From Streptomyces cylindrosporus (lineage in GTDB: Bacteria; Actinomycetota; Actinomycetes; Streptomycetales; Streptomycetaceae): 64,000 bases of DNA. Position 1 is the first letter of the stretch. Each line of letters opens with the position of its first letter. The position numbers and the translations under genes are program-made. Positions 26,423 through 35,287 of the stretch are shown in pieces. Below the pieces are notes generated by a model. The model searched no databases, had not been told where the DNA came from, and worked only from the letters and a program-made list of their open reading frames with translations. The stretch lies in assembly GCF_022698165.1 (NCBI RefSeq), contig NZ_JALDAY010000004.1:310001-374000 (forward strand), given 5' to 3'.

Positions 26423-26439
26423 ACTGACGTGGTGTCAGA
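26423..26439. promoter_or_regulatory. Palindromic operator, site 4a (ACTGACGTGGTGTCAGA)
   Basis: A 17-bp dyad 34 bases upstream of the CoA ligase start, one of two adjacent copies with centres 25 bp apart. It matches the regulon motif in spacing and in the TGAC/GTCA core. Confidence 0.68.
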
Positions 26440-26447
26440 TTAGGCGA

Positions 26448-26464
26448 ACTGACACAGTGTCAGG
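26448..26464. promoter_or_regulatory. Palindromic operator, site 4b (ACTGACACAGTGTCAGG)
   Basis: The second copy, slightly further from the CoA ligase gene, with almost perfect dyad symmetry. The pair may bind two repressor dimers on nearly the same DNA face. Confidence 0.65.
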
Positions 26465-26512
26465 AACCGCTGTGCACACAAAGTTGGTGAACCGGCAACC
26501 GGACCGGCCGAC

Positions 26513-28003
26513 TCAGAGGCTCGCCAGGACCTCCTTCGCGGCCCGCTCGCCCGAACGCACCGCTCCGTCCATGAAGCCGTTCCAGTACGTGGAGGTCTCG
26601 GTGCCGGCCCAGAAGATGCCGCCGACCGGCTTGCGCAGGGCGGCGCCGTACTCGGTCAGGACGCCGGGCGGGGCGTAGGCGACCGGGCCGCCGCGCGAGA
26701 AGCCCTCGTTGTCCCAGCGCTGGAGCACGAAGGAGGTCGGCGAAGCGGCCTTGGAGCCGAAGTAGTTGACGTAGTCCTTGAGGACGGCCGCCTTCACCTC
26801 GTCGACGCTCGACGCGTCGTAGGCGCGCATCTCGTCGGCCTCGATGAAGCCCATCAGGGCGCCGTAGGAGGCGTCCGGCGGGGAGTTGTCGAAGGTCGAG
26901 CGGACCACGCCGGAGTCGCTGACCGCCTGGCCGTTGAGGCCGTCGGCACGCCAGAACGGGGTGCTGTAGACGGCGATCGCCTTGCCGATCGAGCCCATGG
27001 GCATCCGCTGGCTCAGCTGGTCCCGGGCGGCCGGAAGGAGCGGGTCGAAGGAGATGCGGGCGGCCAGCGGCGGGGGTACGGCGACCACGACCCGCTTGGC
27101 CGTGACGGTGATGCCGTCGGCCGTGACGACGTACTTGCCGCCGGACTGCACCACCGAGCGCACCGGCGCGCTCAGCACCACCTTGTCGCCGAGCGTGGCG
27201 GCCAGCTTGATCGGCACCTGCTGGGAGCCGCCGACGAAGCGGGACTCCTGGGCGCCGTTCGCGGTGTCGGTGAGGCGCTCCAGGGTGCCGACGTTGGACT
27301 CGTTGCCGGCGGCGGCGATGTAGAACAGCACGTAGAGCAGGGAGAGTTCGCGGGGCTGCGCCGAGAAGATCGACGTACAGGCCAGGTCCAGCAGGAACTT
27401 GGCGGACGGGATGACCGCGTTGGCGTTCAGCCAGGTCTCGAAGGTCTGCTTGTCCCATTCGGCGGCCTTGGCCGCGTTCCAGGGAGCGTCGACCGGCACC
27501 GTCTTGGCCATGTCGTCCAGCTCGGCCTGCACGATCGCGGCGTTGGCGAGCCCGGCCGCGTCGACCGGCGGGACCGAGCCGAGGAGGCCGTCGGTGGCGT
27601 AGGGGGTGCGGGTGCCGTCCTTGTAGAGGAGGTTCTTGCCGGTGTTGTACGTCGTGAAGGTGGCCACGCCGAGCGAGTCCGCGAGGGCCTTGATGCGGTC
27701 CTGGGTGGGGCCGATGAACTCGCCGCCGCCTTCGGTGACACCGCCGTTGGCCAGCGCCAGGTTGACCACCCGGCCGCCGACGCGGTCGCGGGCCTCCAGG
27801 ACGGCCACGGACTTGCCGCCGGCCACGAGGTCGCGGGCCGTCGTCAGTCCGGCGAGCCCGCCGCCGATGACCGCGACGTCCACGTCGCGGGTGGAGGCGG
27901 CGGACGCCGTTCCCGCGGCGGTGCCGGTGAGCGTGACGGCGCCCGCGGCAGCGGCGGCACCGCCGAGCAGGGAGCGCCGGGAGAGCTGTCTTTCACTTGC
28001 CAC
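26513..28003 (-). CDS. Flavin-containing amine oxidase, Tat-exported
   Basis: A 496-residue FAD-dependent amine oxidase. A twin-arginine signal (SRRSLLGGAAAAAGAVTLTG) precedes a cleavage region near TASAA. FAD-binding VDVAVIGGGLAGLTTARDLVAGG is followed by EARDRVGGR. The C-terminal FAD segment is GGIFWAGTETSTYWNGFMDGAVRSGERAAKEV. It is expected outside the membrane, oxidising primary amines to aldehyde, H2O2 and ammonia. I chose the GTG at 28003: GGAGG is 6 bases ahead of it, whereas the ATG at 28009 touches the same GGAGG and is too close. Confidence 0.88.
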   Translation of the reverse strand: MASERQLSRRSLLGGAAAAAGAVTLTGTAAGTASAASTRDVDVAVIGGGLAGLTTARDLVAGGKSVAVLEARDRVGGRVVNLALANGGVTEGGGEFIGPTQDRIKALADSLGVATFTTYNTGKNLLYKDGTRTPYATDGLLGSVPPVDAAGLANAAIVQAELDDMAKTVPVDAPWNAAKAAEWDKQTFETWLNANAVIPSAKFLLDLACTSIFSAQPRELSLLYVLFYIAAAGNESNVGTLERLTDTANGAQESRFVGGSQQVPIKLAATLGDKVVLSAPVRSVVQSGGKYVVTADGITVTAKRVVVAVPPPLAARISFDPLLPAARDQLSQRMPMGSIGKAIAVYSTPFWRADGLNGQAVSDSGVVRSTFDNSPPDASYGALMGFIEADEMRAYDASSVDEVKAAVLKDYVNYFGSKAASPTSFVLQRWDNEGFSRGGPVAYAPPGVLTEYGAALRKPVGGIFWAGTETSTYWNGFMDGAVRSGERAAKEVLASL

Positions 28004-28189
28004 GTGCATCCTCCGTCGTGGAGAGAGTGTGGAGCAGAAAGGTGAGCAGGATTCACATTCTGGCCCCGGAGGAGGGCAGGGTTCAACGCTCCCGTCACAT
28101 CTGACACATGTGTAACGGGAGTGCTGATGAAGGGAGTTGATGACTTCTACGTCGGACGGGCAGCCGGAAGCCAGACGGGCAGCCGAAAG

Positions 28190-29377
28190 TCAGACGGGCA
28201 GCCGCGACAGCGCGTCGCCGCCGTTCCTCTCGACCGCCTTCGCGATCTTCTCGGCGTCCATCGCGACCTCGCGGAGCGTGCCGCTGATGGGTGTGGTGTA
28301 GCCGGTGAAGTGCAGGCCGGGGGCGTCCTGCGGGGCGCGGGCGCCGTGCGCGAGGGGCCGGCCCTGCGCGTCCAGCACGCCGAGATGACCGACGAGACCT
28401 TCCAGCGCGCGGACGTATCCGGTGGCGGCGACCACGGCCTCCGGAGAGATCCGGGTGCCGTCGGCGAGCACCACCTTGCCGTCCTCGAACCCGTCGACGG
28501 CGGCCACCACTTCCACCCGCCCCTTGCGCACCGCGTCGATGAGCCCGACGTCCTGCACCGGGATCGCGCCCGCCTTGGCGCGGGTGTAGAGGCCGGTGTC
28601 CGGGCGGGGCAGCCCCTGCGCCGACAGGTCCGGCACGCTGAGCTTCGCCATCGGCCGGGCGAGCCGGTCGACCACGCCGACCGGCAGCCGTCGTACCAGC
28701 ACGCCCGTGTACTGGGCGGCCCACCCGGCGGTCGAGCGGCGCACGATGTGCGGGGCAGTGCGTACGGACAGCCGTACCCGCGAGGCGCCGCCCTCCAGCA
28801 GGTCCACGGCGATCTCGGCACCCGTGTTGCCGACGCCGATGACCAGGACGTCCCGGCCGGCGTACGGCTCGGCGTTGCGGTAGTCGGCGGCGTGCGTGAA
28901 GTCGCCGGTCCAGCCGTCGAGGCCGGGCCACTCGGGCACGTACGGCGTGTGGTTGTAGCCGGTGGCGATCACCACCGCGGCACCGGTCAGCTCGCGTCCG
29001 CCGGTGGCGTGCAGCAGCCAGCCGGTGCCGTCCGGGGTGCGCTCGACCTTCGACACCTCCACGCCGGTGACGATCTCCAGCTCGTGCACCTCGGCGTACT
29101 TCTCCAGGTACCGCACCACGTCGTCCCGGGCCACCCAGCGCCCGAACCGGCGCGGCATCGGCAGCCCCGGGAGGGCGGAGAGCCGCCGGGTGGTGTGCAG
29201 GTGCAGCCGGTCGTAGTGCCGGCGCCAGGCCGCGCCCACCTTGTCCGACTTCTCCAGGACCACCGCCCGTATGCCCCGCGCCCGCAGCGCGTACGCGACG
29301 GAGAGCCCGCCGGGTCCGCCGCCGACGACGTAGACGGGCCGGCCCGAAGGGCTCGTGGACGGAGTGGAGTCGCTCAT
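28190..29377 (-). CDS. FAD-dependent flavoprotein monooxygenase (FMO/YUCCA-like)
   Basis: A 395-residue NAD(P)/FAD oxidoreductase. The N-terminal FAD motif is VYVVGGGPGGLSVAYALRARG (about residues 16-36), with AWRRHYDRLHLHT next. A second Rossmann motif, VLVIGVGNTGAEIAVDLLEGG, lies near residue 170, and ATGYNHTPYVPEWPGLDGW near 130. It resembles actinobacterial flavin monooxygenases that hydroxylate or oxidise small lipophilic substrates. It reads in the same direction as, but about 190 bp after, the amine oxidase gene. Starts at the ATG at 29377. Confidence 0.87.
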   Translation of the reverse strand: MSDSTPSTSPSGRPVYVVGGGPGGLSVAYALRARGIRAVVLEKSDKVGAAWRRHYDRLHLHTTRRLSALPGLPMPRRFGRWVARDDVVRYLEKYAEVHELEIVTGVEVSKVERTPDGTGWLLHATGGRELTGAAVVIATGYNHTPYVPEWPGLDGWTGDFTHAADYRNAEPYAGRDVLVIGVGNTGAEIAVDLLEGGASRVRLSVRTAPHIVRRSTAGWAAQYTGVLVRRLPVGVVDRLARPMAKLSVPDLSAQGLPRPDTGLYTRAKAGAIPVQDVGLIDAVRKGRVEVVAAVDGFEDGKVVLADGTRISPEAVVAATGYVRALEGLVGHLGVLDAQGRPLAHGARAPQDAPGLHFTGYTTPISGTLREVAMDAEKIAKAVERNGGDALSRLPV

Positions 29378-29538
29378 GTGCGCGAGCGTAATCACGCACT
29401 CCGTTGATGGGTCTCGGTCAAGAGGGGAATTGGTTTCGGATTGATCACGCGTGTAGGAGGAGTGGGTGGGGCTTGTGACGTAGGCCACCTGGTTGTGTCC
29501 GTACGGCGCAAGCCCCGCCCCGGTCCTTCCCGCGGCGG

Positions 29539-31206
29539 CTAGGCCTTCTTCGGGCCCTTGTAACCGGTCACCTTGGCGATCCAGGTGATGAAGTCGCCCG
29601 GGTCGGTGTTGGCGCCGTGGCCCTGGTCCCAGTAGTAGAGGTGGTTCACGTCGTCGCCGAGGCCGCTCACGGCGGCGGCCAGGTTCGCCGAGATGACGTG
29701 CGAGGTGTCCGTGTCGCTGGTGCCGAGGCGGATCCACCAGTGCTTGGAGCGCTTGCCGTTGACCTTCTCCACCAGGTGGTACATCGGGTTCATCAGGTGC
29801 AGCTTCTCGGGGATGTCGCTCGCGACGCGCTTGGTGCTGAGCCCGGTGCTGTCGTTCTTGGCGCCGTACGCCGTGAAGTGGCGGGCCTCCGTCGTGCCCG
29901 CGCCGAACTCGTTGTTCTCGCCGGCCGACAGGTCGAAGGCGTCGAAGGCCGGGGTGGTCTTCTTGCGGGCGCCGACATGGGTGAGGAAGTCGGCCCAGGT
30001 GAAGGAGGCCTTGCCGCCGGACCAGGTGATGAAGGTGTTCTTGGCGAGGTAGGTCTCGCGCTCCGAGTCCGACAGGGCGGCCAGGTACGTGGTCGCCGAG
30101 GGCTCCAGGTACTGCTTGAGCAGGTAGTCGTCGTAGTTGCGGGCGGTCAGCGTGCCGAAGCCGGAGCCCTTGAGGCCGCGCAGCCGCAGCTTCGCCTGGT
30201 ACTCGGCGAACTGGGCCTGCAGCGCCTTCGACACCGTCTGGTCGACGACCTTGCCGGTGGACTGGGTGACGTTGGTGCCCCAGTTCCATTCGTAGGCGCC
30301 GTCGGCGTGCTCCAGGTCGGTGATCGGGCACCAGGCGCCGGTCGCGAAGATCGCGTCGGAGGCGTCGGCGGCGCCGATCTCCTTGAGGTACTTGTCGTAG
30401 ATCGGGCTGTCGCCGGAGGCGCCGAGCAGCGAGGACAGCGCACCGCCCGCGCTGGTGCCGGCCGAGACGATCCGGTCGACGTTGCCCGGGATCCGGCCCT
30501 TGTTGGCCTTCACGTACCGCACGGCCGCCTTGAGGTCGACGATCGCGGCGGGCGCGGTGCCGTAGTACTCGCCGTCCGAGTTCTTGAGGGTACGGCCGCG
30601 GGCGCCGGGCTCGACGACGACGTAACCGGCGGCGAGCGCGAGGAGCTGGTTGGAGGCGGTGGCGCCGCCGGTGGCGTTGGTGTTGCCGTTCGCGTTGGAG
30701 GCGGAGGCGCTGGGCGCGGCGCTGCCGCTGGGGGCACCACTGGGGGCACCGCTCGGGGCGCCGCCACCGCCGGTCATGCCGCCGGCGCCGATGCCGGTGG
30801 CGTCCGCCACGGAGGACGGCATGTAGCCGCCGACGGAGTTCGCGAACAGGATCGGGGCGTTGCTCGCGTCAACGGCCTTGCCGTCGATCTCGACCGGAAC
30901 GCTCACGACGAGCGACTGGTAGGCCTCGTCCACGGGCTTGGCGACGTAGGTGATCGCCTTCCAGAAGTGGTACGTGACGCTGTGCTCGTCGCCGGCGGTG
31001 TCGGTGACGGTGGTCGTCAGCTTCTCGTAGCCGTCCGGGTCGAAGACCAGGGAGTTCGAGGAGTTCGAGGAGGACGAGGAAGACGAGGAAGAGGAGGAGT
31101 CGTTCGACGCCTGGGCGCTGAGGGCGATGCCCCCGACGGCGGCGGCGCCGGCTGCGGCACCGATGCCGATCACGACGTTCCTGCGCTTGACTGCCCTGTG
31201 CTTCAC
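29539..31206 (-). CDS. Secreted tannase-like esterase (subtype B tannase family)
   Basis: A 555-residue alpha/beta hydrolase. The N-terminus has basic residues, then a hydrophobic stretch (VVIGIGAAAGAAAVGGIALSAQ), followed by a poly-serine run of about 17 residues, so it is likely exported and perhaps surface-anchored. The nucleophile elbow is GTSAGGAL (near residue 255). Mid-protein there is a GAPS repeat and an Asn/Thr/Ser-rich loop (about residues 150-190), typical of large insertions in bacterial tannases. Related enzymes cleave gallate or phenolic esters. The assignment to subtype B is from overall pattern; substrate unproven. The gene starts at the ATG at 31206. Confidence 0.75.
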   Translation of the reverse strand: MKHRAVKRRNVVIGIGAAAGAAAVGGIALSAQASNDSSSSSSSSSSSNSSNSLVFDPDGYEKLTTTVTDTAGDEHSVTYHFWKAITYVAKPVDEAYQSLVVSVPVEIDGKAVDASNAPILFANSVGGYMPSSVADATGIGAGGMTGGGGAPSGAPSGAPSGSAAPSASASNANGNTNATGGATASNQLLALAAGYVVVEPGARGRTLKNSDGEYYGTAPAAIVDLKAAVRYVKANKGRIPGNVDRIVSAGTSAGGALSSLLGASGDSPIYDKYLKEIGAADASDAIFATGAWCPITDLEHADGAYEWNWGTNVTQSTGKVVDQTVSKALQAQFAEYQAKLRLRGLKGSGFGTLTARNYDDYLLKQYLEPSATTYLAALSDSERETYLAKNTFITWSGGKASFTWADFLTHVGARKKTTPAFDAFDLSAGENNEFGAGTTEARHFTAYGAKNDSTGLSTKRVASDIPEKLHLMNPMYHLVEKVNGKRSKHWWIRLGTSDTDTSHVISANLAAAVSGLGDDVNHLYYWDQGHGANTDPGDFITWIAKVTGYKGPKKA

Positions 31207-31379
31207 GGTTTCGACTCCCTCGACGGCTGGGCTTGCGTCTGCGAAGTTAGCGTTGCTGACGACAAAATTGCCAACAATCCGTGGTCATTCGTAGGCGATG
31301 CACAGCTTCATGGTGGATGCACAGATTCCCCAAAGGGGTCTTCAGGTCCCAGGCTCGCACCGCTTCCCGGAACCCGCCA

Positions 31380-31396
31380 TCTGACGTACCGTCAGA
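31380..31396. promoter_or_regulatory. Palindromic operator, site 5 (TCTGACGTACCGTCAGA)
   Basis: A 17-bp dyad ending three bases before the DoxX ATG, in the gap facing the tannase-like gene. It matches the regulon motif. The distance implies a leaderless message or a promoter overlapped by the operator. Confidence 0.72.
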
Positions 31397-31399
31397 TTC

Positions 31400-31849
31400 A
31401 TGGACTCGATCTGGCTCAGTGGCGCTGAGTGGCTGGCCGTGCTGCGCATAGGCCTCGGGCTGTGGTGGCTGGAGAGCTGGCGGCACAAGGACCGCAAGGC
31501 GTGGTTCGAGCGGGGCACCGGGATCGCGTGGGCGGCCGGCATCGCCGCCAAGCACCGCTGGAACGCGGTCCGCTCCGGCTTCGAGGTCATGGTCGCGCCG
31601 CGCCCGCGGACGATGGCGTACGTCGTCGTCTACGCGGAGCTGGCGGTGGGCCTCGGCCTGGTCACCGGCTTCCTCACCCCGATCGCCCTGGTCGGCGGCC
31701 TGCTCCTCAACGTCCTCTACTTCACCCTCATGATCCACGAGGTGGCCGAGCAGGGGCAGAACTCGATGATGGCGCTGATGTCGGTGGTGGGGCTGTTCGG
31801 CATGTCGTGGCAGGTGTGGTCGCTGGACAGCGCGCTGGGGCTGTTCTGA
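31400..31849 (+). CDS. DoxX-family membrane protein
   Basis: A 149-residue protein with about four hydrophobic segments (LAVLRIGLGLWWLESW, then VYAELAVGLGLVTGFLTPIALVGGLLLNVLYF, and a C-terminal segment MALMSVVGLFGMSWQVW). DoxX/TQO-small-subunit proteins are integral membrane partners of redox enzymes and thiol stress systems. Stop and start with the DUF35 gene overlap (TGATG), so the two are one operon under operator site 5. No ribosome site precedes the ATG at 31400. It may couple a pathway flavoprotein to the membrane, which is inference only. Confidence 0.82.
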   Translation: MDSIWLSGAEWLAVLRIGLGLWWLESWRHKDRKAWFERGTGIAWAAGIAAKHRWNAVRSGFEVMVAPRPRTMAYVVVYAELAVGLGLVTGFLTPIALVGGLLLNVLYFTLMIHEVAEQGQNSMMALMSVVGLFGMSWQVWSLDSALGLF

Positions 31850-32274
31850 TGGGCGGCGCGGCGCGGTTCGACGTACCGGAGACCGACACGTTCACGCGGA
31901 CGTACTGGGACGCGGCGGCGGAGGGCCGTCTGCTGGTGCGCCGGTGCGGGGTCTGCGGCCGGGCGCACCACTATCCGCGGGAGTTCTGCCCGCGCTGCTG
32001 GAGTGAGGACGTCACCTGGGAGCGGGCGAGCGGCCGGGCGACGCTGTATACGTGGTCGGTGGTCCACCGCAACGACCTGCCGCCGTTCGGGGAGCGGGTG
32101 CCGTACGTGGCGGCCGTGGTGGACCTGGCGGAGGGGCCGCGGATGATGACGGAGATCGTCGGGTGCGCGGAGGGGGAGCTGCGGGCGGGGATGGAGCTGG
32201 AGGTCGTCTTCCGGGACGGGGTGGCGGTGTTCGGGCCGCGATTCACGCCGCGCGGGAGAGCCGTACAGGCTTGA
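31849..32274 (+). CDS. DUF35 zinc-ribbon/OB-fold protein
   Basis: A 141-residue protein: a rubredoxin-like zinc ribbon (CGVCGRAHHYPREFCPRC, about residues 33-50) and an OB-fold with ATLYTWSVVHRNDLPPFGERVPYVAAVVDL. DUF35 proteins bind acyl-CoA and partner with thiolase-like enzymes; in steroid side-chain degradation the DUF35 part of ChsH2 is needed for the Ltp2 retro-aldolase. No thiolase gene is adjacent here, but thiolase-like proteins are encoded at 37015 and 45325 under the same operator type. Starts at the ATG at 31849. Confidence 0.87.
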   Translation: MGGAARFDVPETDTFTRTYWDAAAEGRLLVRRCGVCGRAHHYPREFCPRCWSEDVTWERASGRATLYTWSVVHRNDLPPFGERVPYVAAVVDLAEGPRMMTEIVGCAEGELRAGMELEVVFRDGVAVFGPRFTPRGRAVQA

Positions 32275-32282
32275 ATGCTGTC

Positions 32283-32885
32283 ATGGCCACAGTCGACGAG
32301 CACCACCTCACCTCCCCCTTCCCCGAACTCCAGGGCCGCGGACTCCGGTTGCGCCCCTGGGACGCCGACTCCGAGGCGGACGTGGGTGTTTGGCTGCGTG
32401 GGCTCACCGACCCGGAGTTCATGCGGTGGAACACGCCGATCAGGTCGGTCACGGACCTGGGGAGCGCGCGGGAGTCGTTGCGGGCGAAGGAGTCGGGCAT
32501 GGCCGACGGGTCCTCGGCCTCGTACTGCATCACCGAGGCGGCGACCGGGACGCCGCTCGGGCACATCGGCGTCAACTCCATCCACCTCGTCCTGAGCCAC
32601 GCCCGGATCGGCTACTGGGTGCTGCCGGAGGCCCGCGGCCGGGGTGTCGCCACCCGCGCCCTCGCGCTCGCCGCCCACTGGGCCCTGACCGACCTCGGCC
32701 TGAACCGCGTGGAACTCGACCACGCCGTCGGCCACGAGGCCTCGTGCCGGATCGCCGAGCGGTGCGGGTTCCGGTACGAGGGGACGCTGCGGGGCGCGAT
32801 GTTCGAGGCGGGACGGCGGGACGCGTTCCGGGACATGCATCTGCACGGGCGGCTGGCGGGGGATCCGGAGCCGGAGGGGCTGTGA
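32283..32885 (+). CDS. GNAT family acetyltransferase
   Basis: A 200-residue acetyltransferase of the RimJ/RimL-like GNAT type. Acetyl-CoA binding motif A is seen at IGYWVLPEARGRGVATRALALAAHWAL (about residues 105-130), followed by NRVELDHAVGHEASCRIAERCGFRYEGTLR. It probably acetylates a protein N-terminus or small amine. The start is the ATG at 32283, eight bases after the upstream DUF35 gene. The stop overlaps the next gene's GTG. Confidence 0.85.
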   Translation: MATVDEHHLTSPFPELQGRGLRLRPWDADSEADVGVWLRGLTDPEFMRWNTPIRSVTDLGSARESLRAKESGMADGSSASYCITEAATGTPLGHIGVNSIHLVLSHARIGYWVLPEARGRGVATRALALAAHWALTDLGLNRVELDHAVGHEASCRIAERCGFRYEGTLRGAMFEAGRRDAFRDMHLHGRLAGDPEPEGL

Positions 32886-33253
32886 GAGGCGTCGGCTTCG
32901 GTGCGAAGGGAGTCGGCTTCGGCGTCCTCTTCGGAGGCCTGACCGCAGTCGTGTCCGTTACCGCGATCGGGAGGGCATGGGCTGCATGCGACGTCGGCAG
33001 CGGTACGGCGGCCAACGGCATGACCCTGCTGCTGCTCGCCCCGCTCATCTGGATCGCCGCCGCGGTTCCGTGGGTCGTCCTGCACACCACCCTCGGAAGA
33101 CGTCACCGAGGGGCCGCGCTTGCCGCAGGGCTCGTCCTCACCCTGTGGCTCACTTGGTTCCTCGTGACCTGGCTGGGCATGCCGGACTCCTACCCCGCTC
33201 CCTCCTGCCCGGGCAACGTCCCACCCTGGTGGCCGGGCTTCATCCCCGCATGA
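32882..33253 (+). CDS. Small multi-span membrane protein of unknown function
   Basis: A 123-residue ORF coupled to the acetyltransferase gene by a GTGA overlap. Three hydrophobic segments are seen: GVLFGGLTAVVSVTAIGRAW, MTLLLLAPLIWIAAAVPWVVLH and AALAAGLVLTLWLTWFLVTW. The C-terminus is proline-rich with two Trp. No family was recognised. The overlap and codon bias support a real gene. Confidence 0.65.
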   Translation: MRGVGFGAKGVGFGVLFGGLTAVVSVTAIGRAWAACDVGSGTAANGMTLLLLAPLIWIAAAVPWVVLHTTLGRRHRGAALAAGLVLTLWLTWFLVTWLGMPDSYPAPSCPGNVPPWWPGFIPA

Positions 33254-33308
33254 CCGCGGGCGCCGTAATTCGGAGGCGGAAACCGCACCGCGCGCGGGAT
33301 CATGCGGC

Positions 33309-34187
33309 ATGCGCCCCGATGACTGGTACCTCACCCACGACCTGGACGCCTTTCTCACCCGCGCCCGGGACTTCCTCCACTCCCGACCCGCCCTGCACAC
33401 CGTCCTCTTGACGGTCACCGAGTCGCTGCGGACGCGCGGGATGCAGGTGTACGGCGATGAGGCGGCGCCCTATTTCGGGGTGCTGGAGCGGGACGGCGAG
33501 GTACGGGCCGCATACTTCCGCACCCCTCCCCACCCCCTGGTCGTCACGCCCCTCACCCCCGAGGAGGCCCACTCCCTCGCCGTCCACCTGGCCGGCCACG
33601 GCCACCCCCTGCCGGGCGTCAACGGCGAGCACGCCACGGTCGCGGCACTCGCCGAGGCCTGGCAACGCCACACGGGGGCGCCGGCGACCCTGCACGCACG
33701 CCACCGGCTGTACCGGCTCGGCGAGTTGACCGAACCGGGCCCCGTGCCGGAGGGCCGGCCGAGGGTCGCGGGACCCGCCGACCGGGCCCAACTCGCCCGC
33801 TGGTACGACGAGTTCGCGCACGCCGTCGGCGAGGCACGGGCGTCCCAGGACGCCGAGGAATGGGCCGACGCCCGTATCGCCTACGGCGGCGTCACCCTCT
33901 GGGAGGCCCCCGACGGCACCCCGCTCTCCATGGCCGGCGTCACCCCGCAGGTCGCCGGCCAGATCCGCGTCGCCCCCGTCTACACCCCGTCCCACCTCCG
34001 CGCCCGCGGCTACGCCGGCGCGGTCACGGCCGAGGTCAGCCGGGCGGCGCGAGCGGCGGGAGCCGCCGAGGTGCTCCTGTTCACCGACCTGGCGAACCCC
34101 ACCAGCAACGCCCTCTACCAGCGGATCGGCTACCGGCCGGTGGCGGACTTCGCGGTGTACGAGTTCGGGGACGGCGCCGGTTCCTAG
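33309..34187 (+). CDS. GNAT family acetyltransferase (two-domain)
   Basis: A 292-residue protein; the C-terminal half (about 155-285) is a GNAT fold with IRVAPVYTPSHLRARGYAGAVTAEVSRAA and LFTDLANPTSNALYQRIGYRPVADFA. The N-terminal half is the FR47-like adaptor domain common in such proteins. The substrate is unknown. It starts at the ATG at 33309 and ends 12 bp from the convergent WYL gene. Confidence 0.85.
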   Translation: MRPDDWYLTHDLDAFLTRARDFLHSRPALHTVLLTVTESLRTRGMQVYGDEAAPYFGVLERDGEVRAAYFRTPPHPLVVTPLTPEEAHSLAVHLAGHGHPLPGVNGEHATVAALAEAWQRHTGAPATLHARHRLYRLGELTEPGPVPEGRPRVAGPADRAQLARWYDEFAHAVGEARASQDAEEWADARIAYGGVTLWEAPDGTPLSMAGVTPQVAGQIRVAPVYTPSHLRARGYAGAVTAEVSRAARAAGAAEVLLFTDLANPTSNALYQRIGYRPVADFAVYEFGDGAGS

Positions 34188-34199
34188 GCCCTGTCGGCG

Positions 34200-35210
34200 C
34201 TACTCCGCTTCCGCGCGGTCGGGCTCGGCGCGGGCACAGGACGCGAGGCGGTCGGCGAGTGCGCTGACGAGGTCGCGCAGTTCGGCGGGGCGCTCGATGA
34301 CGAACGGCCGGTCGAGGGAGGCGAGGAGCGGCGGCAGCCAGTCGAGCCGCTCCGCCCGAAGCCCGACGCGCAGCCAGCCCTCGGCCGCCCGGTCCTCGCC
34401 CGCCACGGGCGCGTACTCCTCCAGGCTCGCGACGCTCGCGGGAAGACGGGCACGGATCTGCTCGACCGTCCCTCGGATCCGCAGGGTCACCTCGTGCTCG
34501 TACTCGACCGCGGCGAAGGCCGACAGCAGGCGCTGCGCCGGATCAGGCCCCTCGGGCGCTTCGAACGAGCCGGGCAGGGGCCGTGCGGCCGCGATGCGAT
34601 CGAGCCGGAAGGTCCGGTCCTCGCCGATCCCGGCGTCCTGGCCGGTGACGTACCAGCGGCCCGCGTGGGCGACGACCCCGTACGCGTGCAGCGTGCGTTC
34701 ACTGCGCCGGCCGTCACGATCGGTGTAACGGACCGAGAGCGGCCGGCGGTGGCGCACCGCGTCGGCGACGGTGAGCAGGACCTCGGCGTCCGGGGTGTCG
34801 AACTCGCCGGGCCGGTCCGTGAAGGCGAGGGCGTCCAGGAGCGTGTCGAGCCGACGGGCCACGCGCTGGGGCAGTACCCGCCGGATCTTCGCCGACGCCG
34901 TCTCGCTCGCCGTGCGCTCCGCCGTCGTCAGCCCCGCCCGGCGCCCGGCGACCAGGCCGAGCAGCACGGCCAGCGCCTCGTCGTCGCTGAGCATGAGCGG
35001 GGGCAGGCGGTAGCCGGGGGCGAGGCGGTACCCGCCGTAGCGTCCGCGTACCGATTCCACCGGCACGTCCAGTTCGACCAGCTGGTCCACGTACCGCCGC
35101 ACGGTGCGCCCCTCGACGCCGAGCCGGTCGGCGAGTTCGGCCACCGTCCGGGTGCCGCCCGACTGCAGCAGCTCCAGGAGGGTCAGCACGCGGCCGGTGG
35201 GTCGAGGCAT
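34200..35210 (-). CDS. WYL-domain transcriptional regulator (YafY type)
   Basis: A 336-residue regulator with an N-terminal winged HTH (LTLLELLQSGGTRTVAELADRLGV and TVRRYVDQLVELDVPVESVRGRYGGYRL, residues about 8-65). A WYL ligand-sensing domain spans about 140-320 (LSVRYTDRDGRRSERTLHAYGVVAHAGRWYVTG). WYL proteins sense small molecules or nucleic acids. It diverges from a VOC gene at 35348, a common pair in Streptomyces, and probably controls it. Starts at the ATG at 35210. Confidence 0.88.
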   Translation of the reverse strand: MPRPTGRVLTLLELLQSGGTRTVAELADRLGVEGRTVRRYVDQLVELDVPVESVRGRYGGYRLAPGYRLPPLMLSDDEALAVLLGLVAGRRAGLTTAERTASETASAKIRRVLPQRVARRLDTLLDALAFTDRPGEFDTPDAEVLLTVADAVRHRRPLSVRYTDRDGRRSERTLHAYGVVAHAGRWYVTGQDAGIGEDRTFRLDRIAAARPLPGSFEAPEGPDPAQRLLSAFAAVEYEHEVTLRIRGTVEQIRARLPASVASLEEYAPVAGEDRAAEGWLRVGLRAERLDWLPPLLASLDRPFVIERPAELRDLVSALADRLASCARAEPDRAEAE

Positions 35211-35230
35211 GCCGGCAGCCTAACGCGAAT

Positions 35231-35246
35231 ACAGGACCGATTCTGT
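35231..35246. promoter_or_regulatory. Candidate operator for the WYL regulator
   Basis: ACAGGACCGATTCTGT, arms ACAGGA/TTCTGT with one mismatch and a 4-bp centre, lies just before the WYL start and upstream of the VOC gene. ACA...TGT dyads are common for YafY-type regulators. The assignment is by position only. Confidence 0.4.
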
Positions 35247-35287
35247 CCCCTATTTCTCCTAGCCTGCGAAGTGAAGAGAACGCCGCC

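Noticed and set aside
28100-28116. TCTGACACATGTGTAAC upstream of the amine oxidase gene as another regulon operator
   Set aside because: The left arm fits, but the right arm lacks GTCA and the central CACATGTG is a simple palindrome; too weak to add to the regulon.
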